Assembly (NCBI GenBank): GCA_028456385.1
Contig: JALNQF010000076.1
Location: forward strand, 62,001 to 126,000
Direction: 5' to 3'
Length of the DNA: 64,000 nucleotides
From: Ophiosphaerella korrae
Lineage: Eukaryota > Ascomycota > Dothideomycetes > Pleosporales > Phaeosphaeriaceae
Shown here: positions 1 through 9,233 of the stretch, one piece after another
How the letters are laid out: each line of letters opens with the position of its first letter
How positions within the stretch are numbered: position 1 is the first letter of the stretch
Translations under genes and position numbers: made by a program
The notes under the pieces: generated by a model
The model's database searches: none
The model's input: the letters and a program-made list of their open reading frames with translations, nothing else
What the model was told of the DNA's origin: nothing

Positions 1-1658
1 AAAACATACTCATATAAGCCGTTGTTCTTCATCTCGCGAACATAATCCACAGGCCGTAGTTGATTGCTAAAATCTGGGTCTTCGAATTGCTTCATCCGTG
101 GCAAAGGAGCTGCCCGGATTTTGTCTGCTCCTCTACCACCCAAGCCACTGCCCAGTACAGCGATACCGCCGCCACCAGAGAAAATGGGCTCCAAGCAACA
201 CCAATGCATGTTTAGCTTCGGAGGTTCACGGTTAACATGTAACGCAGGAATGCCATTGTTGAGATTACCGCCATCTTCAGAGTCAGAAGACTCGTCGTCG
301 TTGGCGCTTTCGTTCATGAGATTTGGCGATCGTGTAGCTCCCGGAGCCCACCAAAATCGATCCCGCTCACTGGTGTCCTGATTAGTCCGATCTTCTAATG
401 CAGAGAATGCTCCGGCCGCCTGCCCTAGAGTCCCGCCCAGCGTCGAGCTATTACCAAATGCTAGATTTGCAAAATGACGCGTCTTCACTCGCTTCCGTGG
501 TATGGGCCTGTTGAATGCGCAACTCGCGCACAGCGTCTTGCGGCAGCCCATGCAGTGCATGCGGACACTGCAAGACTCACAGCGCTCGAGGATGGCATCA
601 TTGCACTGGGCGCATTTGACCTCGTCGATAAAAATGGTGTGGCTCTTCCTTAGATGTGCAGGCACGTGTTTCCCCTCTCCATAGGAAAGCCCGTTTTCAG
701 TGCCCAGCGGCTCGCCGTCTTGTCCCGTTTCGGCTATCTCCCACAATCTGCCGTCATGATTGCCCAATGCAGCAGTGCCCTCGACAGGCCCTATGCGATT
801 GCCTGACCTCCACAGTCTGTCGAAGGGCACCCAGACCTCCATGTTCTGCGGCCCAGCCCGCCCCGCATGGTAGTCCTTTCTCCGGAAACATCTGCCGGCC
901 GGACTGGGGCACCAGGCGGTGTCTGTCCAGATGCCCAGCTGGTGGCAGATCTCAATGAGTTGGTGGGTGGGGTCGGAGTCGGAGTCTCTCCGGATGAGGG
1001 ACGAGGGCAGGTAGGGCCTTCGGCGGTGGTGGCGACAGCGATATGTGTAGAGGCTCCTGAGAGCAAGGTCTTTCTGCATCCAGGGGGCATCTTTGAGGGT
1101 GTAGGGCTCGAGGAAGGGCACAATGTGGTACTTGATGGAGACGTTCTTGCAGCCGCGGACGGACAGGTGCTGCAGGGTGGCGATGCGCGGGGCAAGCACG
1201 CTGCCGACGAGGGCGATGCCGGTGACGGCGGTGTTGCAGAGGTCGAGGCTGGTCAGCCGCGTGCCATTGGGGGCGATGATCTGCTTGAGGAGGGCGTCGA
1301 ACGAGTAGGCCTTGGACGCGCGCTCCCTGCTATCGGGCGTCTCGTTGCCCGGCGAGCCGACGGTGACGGCGGGCTGGGGCAGGCGGAAGGACAGCGTCTT
1401 CCATGCGATGGGGTAGTTGCGCAGGAAGTCGCGCAGGTGGCGGGAGGTGTGGTAGAGGTCGAGGAGGGCGACGGTGGGGATCTGGGCGAGCAGCGACTCG
1501 AGCACGGGCGGGTAGGCGGTGATGACGGCCTCGAGCAGGCTGAGGCGCGGGGCGGGGGCGGCGACAGCAGTAGCCGTGGCGGTTGCGGTGGTCGTGGTGG
1601 TGGTCGTGCCGGTGAAGAGGTCCGTCTCCGTGTGGGTGGTCTGCTGTTGCGTGCTCAT
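1..1658 (-). CDS. F-box protein with Cys-rich zinc-finger-like region (partial, C-terminus beyond the window)
   Basis: One uninterrupted minus-strand frame runs from an ATG at 1658 to base 1, giving about 552 residues with no stop, so the 3' end lies outside the window. After a Thr/Ala-rich N-terminus there is an F-box-like segment at about residues 35-80 (LLEAVITAYPPVLESLL, then a Leu-rich stretch ending in AWKTLSFRLP), followed by leucine-rich-repeat-like text (LTSLDLCNTAVTGIAL, LQHLSVRGC). At about residues 345-380 a Cys/His cluster (CAQC, CESC, HCMGC, CASC) looks like a RING/B-box-type zinc-binding region. F-box proteins are substrate adaptors of SCF ubiquitin ligases, and that role is inferred here from the family. 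The target is unknown. The antisense strand also has a long open frame, which I treat as a shadow of this GC-rich gene. Confidence 0.8.
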   Translation of the reverse strand, partial: MSTQQQTTHTETDLFTGTTTTTTTATATATAVAAPAPRLSLLEAVITAYPPVLESLLAQIPTVALLDLYHTSRHLRDFLRNYPIAWKTLSFRLPQPAVTVGSPGNETPDSRERASKAYSFDALLKQIIAPNGTRLTSLDLCNTAVTGIALVGSVLAPRIATLQHLSVRGCKNVSIKYHIVPFLEPYTLKDAPWMQKDLALRSLYTYRCRHHRRRPYLPSSLIRRDSDSDPTHQLIEICHQLGIWTDTAWCPSPAGRCFRRKDYHAGRAGPQNMEVWVPFDRLWRSGNRIGPVEGTAALGNHDGRLWEIAETGQDGEPLGTENGLSYGEGKHVPAHLRKSHTIFIDEVKCAQCNDAILERCESCSVRMHCMGCRKTLCASCAFNRPIPRKRVKTRHFANLAFGNSSTLGGTLGQAAGAFSALEDRTNQDTSERDRFWWAPGATRSPNLMNESANDDESSDSEDGGNLNNGIPALHVNREPPKLNMHWCCLEPIFSGGGGIAVLGSGLGGRGADKIRAAPLPRMKQFEDPDFSNQLRPVDYVREMKNNGLYEYV

Positions 1659-2334
1659 GCTTGCCTGATGCGGCCAATGCAGATGGAGACCAAGGCTCTC
1701 CGCCAACTCAGATGCTATCAGGCAATCTTGTCGGACAAGGCGGCACGGTAACATACAAAAGAGACATGCAGTGCCTGCCTGTGTTGCGGGTGCGGGCGCG
1801 TGTCGGCGTCGGCGTGTCGGTGTCGGTGTCGGTGTCAGTGTCCAGAGTGTTGGTGGTGTCGAGTGTCTGGTTGATAACTACCTAGGCTCCTAGTCTGCCG
1901 CCTCCGGCCATCTGCATGCACCCTCTGCCTCACCGCCCGCCGCCTATCATCCGTTGGCACATCACAGACCCCAACCAGCTGACTGCTAGTCACCTATTCG
2001 CCGTTACACTTCATCGCGCAGCAACCGCACGCCCGACACGTATCTTCACGCTTGCTAGTTATCTTGACAGGTCGCCATGCGCTTGCTTGCGCCTGCACTT
2101 GTGCTTACTCCCCTACGTAGCTATCTACATGGTTCCAAGTACTGCCAGGTACCTACCTGCTCATCACCCTCGCAAGCAATGCTGCACCCACGCCTCAAAC
2201 TAATCCGTCGCCACCACCGGGATATCACGTTCCAGAAGCCCGCAAGATGAAAACTAGAAACGCTGGACTCCCCGCTAAACCCATGCACCCATGCCAGTAT
2301 TATCCTATGCCCAACTTCTCTATTCACCATTCCC
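1659..2334. other. Intergenic region upstream of the F-box gene
   Basis: This is the promoter side of the F-box gene and the 3' side of the transcription factor gene. Apart from the G/T/C-rich repeat at 1800-1852 I see no coding or RNA feature. Confidence 0.6.
1800..1852. repeat. Imperfect GTGTCG/GGTGTC microsatellite
   Basis: The unit GGTGTC (with GGCGTC and AGTGTC variants) is repeated about eight times. It lies 140-195 bases upstream of the F-box start codon, so it falls in the probable 5' leader or promoter. Confidence 0.8.
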
Positions 2335-4391
2335 TCAAAACACCCAATTGCCATCCGTGTCGCGATCCTCCAGACCGTCAAACAGCACAATGTCCCAGTC
2401 CAATTCGCAGTCGTGTCCTTCCTCCAGCGGCGGCCAGAGCGCATTGCTAACAAAAGAAAATACTGGAAGATGTTGTCCTGTGCCACTAGTATTCATCTTC
2501 TTGCCTGTCTCGGAATCCACGTCGAAATTCGGCCTCACAGGCAGCTTCTTGTAGTCGAGCTCAATCGTGCCAAAATACGGAATCGTCAGCCGAGCCTTGC
2601 CAGCAGGCTGTCGGCTCGGGTCCAGCGACGACAAAATCTTCTTCAACACAATCGCGCTTCTGCCAGCAATCTTCTCGCGCGTGTTTGTCTTGGCTAGTTT
2701 CTCCATTTCTCCAATCAATCTGCATATCATGGCAAAATCGGTGCCTTTGCTTTTCTGAACCTCGCTCTTCTCTTTCATGCCCAGCTCAATGACAATGTCC
2801 AGCGTCAACGTTACTGCGGCTATGAAGACTCCAATCTCAGCGAATCGACAGCACGCCTGTGTGATGCTCGCATTACGCAGCGCAAACCATCGCATCAGCA
2901 TATTCCGGCTGGCTTGCAGGCCTGTGACTTTTGAGAATTCGTAGCGGCTATCGCGACTCGCTCGTAATAGGTACGGTAAGTGAATAAACACCTTCATCTC
3001 AAAATGCCATATCTGCACCATCAGTCTCTCTAGTGCTGCAAATGACTCTGGAGACCGCGCTGTCGACGGGATGTTCGGTACTTCCCAGAAGTCTTTAGGC
3101 ATCTCTCTCATAGTGGATTCCAGCTTCTCGTCAAGCGCAAGCGCCGAGGCGTATGCTTGTGGTGATACTTCACGGTCAAGTTCGGAAATCTGCCGAGTAA
3201 GTGCGTTGATCTTTGATCGATGAGCGAGATGTAGATCTGCATCCTCGGAGACAGTGTAGTCGTCTGCTGCGAACGGGAGACGTAAATGCAATCCGAGATA
3301 CCTGTCTAAATCGACAAAGCTGCGCCAGATCATCTTCGCACTGGAGACTGCTGCAATTGGTGGATTAGAGTCTGGCTGCTCAATAATGCGGTGGAAACCC
3401 ATGAGGTGAGCGAGATTCAGTCCTCGTCGTATAGCGAGCCAAGATTTACGAAGATTGGCCGAGCTCATGTGATAAAAACCCAGGAGCAGAAGCGTCTCGA
3501 GTCCGTGGAGTGTCAGCATAAGTTCATCTGATGAAGTAATCAATGTAGTGACGGTTGTCACATAGTTCTGCATAGTGGCATCCAGCGACCACATGTTGGC
3601 CAGACGAGATTGGTCAAAGTCTGGCGGCAGTGTGTTGATGCATATGGCGAGATGAAGGAGAGTTCGAGCTACGATGATGGACCGCTCTCGAGAAATAGCC
3701 ACCATACTAAGGGCGTATGATTGAGGGTCTTGGTTGACGAAGTGGTCTCGGGCTGCTTTGTAAATGCCATCCAAGATCATCCATCCATTGGAGGACTCGA
3801 AGATAATATCTGCATCGTGCTGTGATGGTAGCAGGGCGGCCAAAGATCGCTGGATGGCATCATAATGTTGTTGATCATCATGTTGGTTAGCCACGCTACG
3901 TATTATGGGAGCCGATGTCCATGTTTGTGCACCAAGCTGCACCTATAAGTATAAAGCTTTAGAAGTGTTTGATCAACTTACAATTCCTTCTCCGATTGAA
4001 GACATGCTCTGCGCATCGCTAGGAGGTTTAGAAAGACCCAAATTTGACTCCTTGTCACTCGACCCGATAAGCGTGGGGCTTTGTGGCACATCTACCGGTG
4101 AGGAAGGGGTGGAGCTTTTCCGACAGACAAATCTTTCAAAGAGCTGTTCAAGTTTGCATAGCCGTTCTCCAATGTGCCGTGAGCAGATACTACTCTGGTC
4201 CGATGCCAAGCTGTTGACTGTGCTGGAATCTCCCAGGTTCGATGGCTCTTCAACCTTCCGTCTCTTGCCTGTTCGGAACTGTCAGTATGTCTCATTGGTT
4301 TCCCCATCGCCCAATATCCGATCTCACATTGACAGCAACCCAAGCGCGAGCCTTTGGAAGTTCTCTTCTTAGTTACAGTGGCTGTATCCAT
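2335..4391 (-). CDS. Fungal-specific transcription factor with degenerate Zn2Cys6 head
   Basis: Three exons give 652 residues: 4328-4391, 3982-4268 and 2335-3942. Intron 1 (4269-4327) starts GTGAGA and ends ACAG. Intron 2 (3943-3981) starts GTAAGT, ends ATAG and is only 39 bases. Both joins keep frame. The long third exon has the helical 'fungal_trans' middle-homology look (WLAIRRGLNLAHLMGFHR, then KMIWRSFVDLDRYLGLHL). The N-terminus (SKGSRLGCCQCKRRKVEEP) resembles the first half of a Zn2Cys6 cluster, C-x2-C followed by basic KRRKV, but the next Cys is replaced by Glu and the second C-x2-C half is absent. A Leu-rich possible coiled-coil follows (IGERLCKLEQLFERF). The family regulates metabolism or drug response, and its targets here cannot be told. 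DNA binding by this protein is doubtful unless another splice form restores the cluster. Confidence 0.8.
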
Positions 4392-5803
4392 GATCGCTCG
4401 TTATAGATCCAAACAATCAATAGCCTAATCCAAAGCTGACTATCGTGCCTGTCGCAAACTGGTGCATTTTACATGGCAGGAGACATGTCGCTTTCATAGC
4501 GGGGTGGAGGTGCCGCGAGGCAACTTACTGTTGTGGTGTCAGCCGGCTGGTGTTTCGGCCGGCGATTCGTCCGCCCTGCGGGCTAACGTTAAATACCTCG
4601 TACTTATTATACAAGCCCGGAATTCGGAACGTGCTGTCGCAGAAAAAAATGGGTGTTGGTGCAAAAAACTGTCTGTCGGCTTACACTATTCTTGTCTAAA
4701 TTATAGTCGGGTTTGTCATTGTAGTTTTCGTTATTCACATTCCAGAAATCCTGGCATTCTAGGAGGTTGCCATTCGGCGTGGAGCAATTTGGCGCCGAAC
4801 CACAACTAAGATTACACTAGGCGGCCAACGCTTGACCTGGTCACCTATCTCCGATTCGTACGGAATATGTGGAATAAGGGAGTGGTCCCAGAGGCAAATA
4901 CCTTGGTCAGCGATCTGGCTCGTTTGCCTTTGCTTCCGACTTCTCCTTTCGGGCAACACCGGCGAAGTTGATTCATGCGAGTCGCAGAACCAGATTCCAT
5001 AATTCCAATTATTCAATTAGCATCACTGCGCCACCTCATGAGCTATTACGGCTAGTGTGCCACAGTGAACGTATTTACATATTCGTATCAGAAAAGTCTG
5101 GAGAATACCGAAATGGAATGATGGCGAGGCTCTCTTAGATCGAGGGAAAACTGACCGTAATATGGTGGCGTTATTGCTCGCTCGTGCTCCTGAGGTTTTT
5201 CAGTGCAAGGACGAATGCCGGAGTTTTCGCCAAGCCTTTGTGCCGAATCGGTAGACCCGATAGATATGACTGCAAAGCATGATGCATATGAGATTTCGAT
5301 GGGTGAGTAACGTCAGAAAGAGGATGAATAAGCTTTTGGGTGTTGTGTTGCTTTCGAGTCGTATCTAGCGATAGGACCAACAGTAGGGAAGCTATTGGTA
5401 TTATCTAGAGGAGAGGCCCATGGAAAATAATCAATACAGGCGCAGGGATGATGGCGATTCTTCAAACGAACTTGATCTTGCCTGTGCAGACGCGACGGTG
5501 TAGGTAAGCGAATAGCGAAAGCACCTGTCTTTTCAACGCTGCGGCAACATGGCTACGAGTTAGGTACTAAGAAGGTGAGGCGAGCTAGCCCGAAGCAACT
5601 GTAAACTCCCCGCAATCTGTGGACACGGAATCATGGACAATTGGCCTTGGCGGGCGGAGGAACCTATTTGGCCGCCTTGGATGCAGGTTGAGTATTCTGA
5701 GTTACCAAAAAGTAAAGCATAAACACACTCTTGATCTATCCACCTTCGGCCTAGTGGCGTGTCTTGGGCTCGATCGCATGCCCTGACTGTGTATAAAGCG
5801 TAC
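4392..5803. other. Intergenic, no gene seen
   Basis: About 1.4 kb between the transcription factor start and the RING gene stop. Open frames are short, lack good start contexts and show no recognisable motif. Only the CGG cluster near the left end stands out. Confidence 0.6.
4541..4583. promoter_or_regulatory. Cluster of CGG/CCG triplets upstream of the transcription factor
   Basis: Within 43 bases there are several CGG or CCG triplets in both orientations (AGCCGGCT, CGGCCGGCG, GTCCGCC), 150-192 bases upstream of the divergent-reading start codon at 4391. Zn2Cys6 proteins as a class bind paired CGG triplets, so autoregulation or control by a related factor is possible. No binding evidence is present. 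Confidence 0.3.
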
Positions 5804-6534
5804 CTAAGCGTACATATCATCATACTCTCCATCATCGTCATCTTCGGGTGGAGGAGGCGGCTGCTTCCTCTTGAGCAGCTCCTTCCGGTCAAGTGGACAG
5901 GTAGAGTTTAGCTTGAGCCAAGGCCTAATGCAGTCCAGATCAAAGAAATGGTCTTTGTGGCATGGCAACTGCACAACAAGTGGATACTTATCTGCAGTGT
6001 GATGCGAGTTAGCCAAGGCGATATGAAAGATGTGTCGCTTGGGCTCCTGACGACTCACCTTCAAGAAACGGATTCACGCAGATCGGACAGGTGTCAGTGG
6101 GCTTCAGAGCCTTCTTGGGCACCCGTTCCAACTCGTCCAGGAAGGTGTCGGGCACTCCCTTGAGCTCTGTTGGCGGGTCATCAGCATTCTGCCGTAGTTC
6201 TTCGATCATGTTGGCCAGCAGGTCATTCTCCCCAGCGCTCTGCTCGTCCGCAGGTCGTCCGCGCATCATCTCGAAGGCGTTTGCCAACAGCCGAAATGCC
6301 GCAGCCATGTTCTCGGGCTGTGGGACTGCATGGGCATTTGTGTGTGCTTGGGGGTCAGATGTGTCCACTAGTTCCAGCTGCGAGAAGAAGGTGGAGAGGT
6401 CTGGGCGACGGGCAGGCTGCTGGGATTTATCATCCTTATTAGAGATATTGTGCTCGACTAAACAGTGTCAACTCTCGTATTGGTGCGTTGCACGGAGCTA
6501 TGTCGCGGGCATACTTGCCTTCGTAGCCAGACAT
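5804..6534 (-). CDS. RING-finger protein, probable E3 ubiquitin ligase
   Basis: Three exons (6519-6534, 6059-6457, 5804-5991) give 200 residues. Intron 1 starts with GCAAGT and ends TTTAG, so it is a GC-AG intron, and the first exon encodes only MSGYE plus one base. Intron 2 is GTGAGT...CTGCAG. The RING lies at about residues 129-175: CPIC, a stretch split by intron 2, then LPCHKDHFFDLDC and STCPLD. Asp appears where RING-H2 proteins usually have the second His and the last Cys; Asp can bind zinc in some RINGs. The C-terminus is a Pro5 run and an acidic tail (EDDDDGEYDDMYA). RING proteins transfer ubiquitin from E2 to substrate. The substrate is unknown, and no membrane segment or signal peptide is seen. 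Confidence 0.85.
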
Positions 6535-7342
6535 GTTGGCGTTGGCTGTGGAGTAAACGCTGAGTTGCAAATAGTGTCGGGCCTCTACACCTAGACACGA
6601 CTAGTGTTTATGAAGTTGTGAGAGGCGTCGTCATATTGTGGTGCCTACGCGACTGCGACGCGAAGCGAGGCGTCGCTGCGGGGCAGGCGAGGCGTGGCAG
6701 TGCAAGTGTGGCGAGTGCATCCGCCAACATCAATCGCCATTCAGCAGACGATTGCTATGCCTTGTGACATCTGGTTCAAGATAACCTACATACCCTAATT
6801 TCAAAGGCAGGGGCATTTTGTTTCAAACTGCCATCCTTCAATGAATATCGCACCTAGATGTCTCTTTTCGTTCGTTGAAATGACAAGACTCTGGCGTTAT
6901 CAGGGACAAGAAATGACTTCAATAACAGATACACCAGCTGTCCCCTTAGACTTGCGTTGTGAGCTTTAGCCTCATACACACTGATCTACTAAGTTGATTC
7001 AGAAACTAGGGGATGCCGTGCTGCTGTTCAACCCAGACGCGCGCGGCTCAACCAGTGATCGCGGCCTGCACAGCCACAAACTCGCTCTGCTGTCCCGGTC
7101 CAGTAGTTTGAATCCGAGGCCTTCTGACACCTGGGGAGCACACGCGAAGGGGCGCAGTCTGATGGCGACGTGCTGTTGGGAAACATAGCCCTCATTTCTC
7201 CAGAGTCATCAAAAAGGCCAGGCCACCTCTATCACATCTTCAAGCCTCTCAGCATCCTGACGCATTTCTGCCAGTTTCGCTTGCTGTGTCATTGATAGTC
7301 CAGAAGAATACTCAGACACTCAACACCTCCTAGTCCTTATTC
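6535..7342. other. Divergent intergenic region between RING and HET-like genes
   Basis: About 0.8 kb with no convincing exon. I looked for a HET domain upstream of the HET-like frame and did not find one in any frame. Confidence 0.55.
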
Positions 7343-8584
7343 ATGTCGCTGCTCATCATGTCTACAAGTAGGACTCCATCGAGAGATCGGTTATCGCCGT
7401 CTTGGATGCGCCGCTCTATATCATGGACGAGGAAGTCGCAACAAGACTCTGATTCACGACCAGCGATGTCGAACGCACTGTTATCGCCACACCCTACACC
7501 GAGCAGGAGTAATAGCGACGAGTCGCGCTCAACACAGTTAACCAAGCCTAGCAGTCCATCAACTTTCCGAGGAGTTGTGAGCCGACTGCGCTCATCCTCT
7601 AGCGCAAGCTCACTTGGTGGAAGATCGCAAAGCACTGATTTCAACGACATTCACGACTGGTTTCAAGCCTTCCGGTGTTATAATCAACTAGTCGCGACGA
7701 GGACTACTCCCCAAGAAGCGTATAATTCTCAAGAATTCGCAAGCGCCACCAAGATTCTCACCAAAAATTGCGGCGGCCAGCTTCTCCATGGGCTACCCGA
7801 AGGCGCATTCGACTTTAGCCTTCTCTGGTGTCCAGCCAAACAAGGCTCAAAGCGCGAGTCTGCTGAGCCATCGTGGAGTTGGACATCTCACAACGGCGCA
7901 GTCGTCTTCCCATTCGATCCAACCACATGTCCGGACGTCTACACAAGCCCCAAAAGCGAAGGAGAAGTCTTCCGATCAGAAATCGTACAATTTCACATCG
8001 GCCCCAAAGACGCCCAATACACCGTCCGCCGCGAAAAAAACGGCTCATTACGCATCAAATACCCACCTTATTTCCACGCGCCCCGCGGCTCAACAATCAA
8101 CACCGAGTCGAACACGCTAAGATTCACCGCCTCGACCATCCCTGCGGACGGATTCACGGTTGAGCAACTAAATTACCAAAATAAGGAAATTCCATGTTCC
8201 CAGCTTCTCAATGAGACGCATCAGCAGTGTGGCGTCATCATGGACCTTGAGTCAGTACTTTCAGAACCTTCGCCCGATGGTCCATATGAGTTCGTCCTTC
8301 TGTCGCGTAACTTCCGCCGCGAGCCGGCGTCGGATGCCAGGAGGCCAGCGAATCCCATGTTTCATCCGCCGGGGACACCCATCTGGGATGGCGAGCGCTT
8401 TATGTGGGATCAAGAGGTTATTGATTTTGACGACGAGGTGTTTGAGGATGGGCCGTGGTGCATGCTCAATGTCATGCTGATTAAGTGGGTTGGCGAGCAC
8501 GCTGAGCGAGTGGCGATTGCGCGAATACACGAGAACGCGTGGCTTGCGAAGAGCCCCGTGAGGGCCGAGATTGTGTTGCGATGA
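7343..8584 (+). CDS. HET-type protein, C-terminal half only (no HET domain)
   Basis: A single 413-residue frame without introns. A second in-frame ATG at 7358 (MSTSRTPS) is an equally good start. Residues 1-90 are Ser/Arg-rich and low in complexity. From about residue 105 the text follows the part that comes after the HET domain in large fungal HET proteins: a WFQAF/YNQLV region, FSLLW, the hallmark PSWSW (about 177), and the C-terminal pattern MLNVMLIKW...GEHAERVAIARIHENAW. The N-terminal HET domain itself is missing from the frame and from the 0.8 kb upstream. HET proteins trigger nonself (heterokaryon incompatibility) responses. Without the signalling domain this could be a decayed copy or a free-standing partner protein. 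The identification rests on motif memory only. Confidence 0.65.
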   Translation: MSLLIMSTSRTPSRDRLSPSWMRRSISWTRKSQQDSDSRPAMSNALLSPHPTPSRSNSDESRSTQLTKPSSPSTFRGVVSRLRSSSSASSLGGRSQSTDFNDIHDWFQAFRCYNQLVATRTTPQEAYNSQEFASATKILTKNCGGQLLHGLPEGAFDFSLLWCPAKQGSKRESAEPSWSWTSHNGAVVFPFDPTTCPDVYTSPKSEGEVFRSEIVQFHIGPKDAQYTVRREKNGSLRIKYPPYFHAPRGSTINTESNTLRFTASTIPADGFTVEQLNYQNKEIPCSQLLNETHQQCGVIMDLESVLSEPSPDGPYEFVLLSRNFRREPASDARRPANPMFHPPGTPIWDGERFMWDQEVIDFDDEVFEDGPWCMLNVMLIKWVGEHAERVAIARIHENAWLAKSPVRAEIVLR

Positions 8585-9233
8585 ACGGCATCTTGAGAGT
8601 ACTTATTATGACGGATGAGGGTTTCTTTTTTGAGATTTTACTACACGATACCCTGCTCCCTTCCATTTCGAATTTGAATATTTAGCTTTATTACAACTAA
8701 CGACTAATTTTTGAATATCTATATTTTGCACATGCGCGACTGTCTGGCATATGTGCTGCATTTCACTACCGTACCTGCCTAAGTTTTGCTTTGGACTGGC
8801 ATAATGAACAACACTAAAGTGCGATCATGATGATATTTTCATAATTAGTAGTATATATAGGAATGAAACACTCGTGTTAGAACGAGTTGAAGATGTATCG
8901 TATAATACATGTCATACTAGGAACTGAATAAGGGGCCAAGTGATAAAACAATGACTTTAGTAGACGAAGAATAGACCTGCGAGCCATTCAAGTTGTAAGC
9001 AAGGCTGTCTTACCGTGTCTATTTTAAACTATCGTATTCTTTATGCCCTTCCTAGGGCAGAGTGTACTTCACTGAATCCCACGCATACAAACCCAAGACA
9101 TGGCTCAAAACATATATCTAGTGACTAGGTCATTAATTGTAGATTGTGGATCGTAGTTGAAGTGAATATATCAGTGGTCCGTGGTTGTGCATGCGATCAG
9201 ACTAAGCCATGCACTTTCATTAGACAAGTATAA
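8585..9233. other. Convergent intergenic region, AT-rich
   Basis: The 3' sides of the HET-like gene and the NAD+ synthetase gene meet here. The sequence is AT-rich with no open frame of note and presumably holds both polyadenylation regions. Confidence 0.6.

Noticed and set aside
867..1751. 294-residue plus-strand open frame
   Set aside because: It is antisense to the GC-rich F-box gene, very Gly/Val/Glu-rich and without motifs. Codon bias of the real gene on the other strand explains it.
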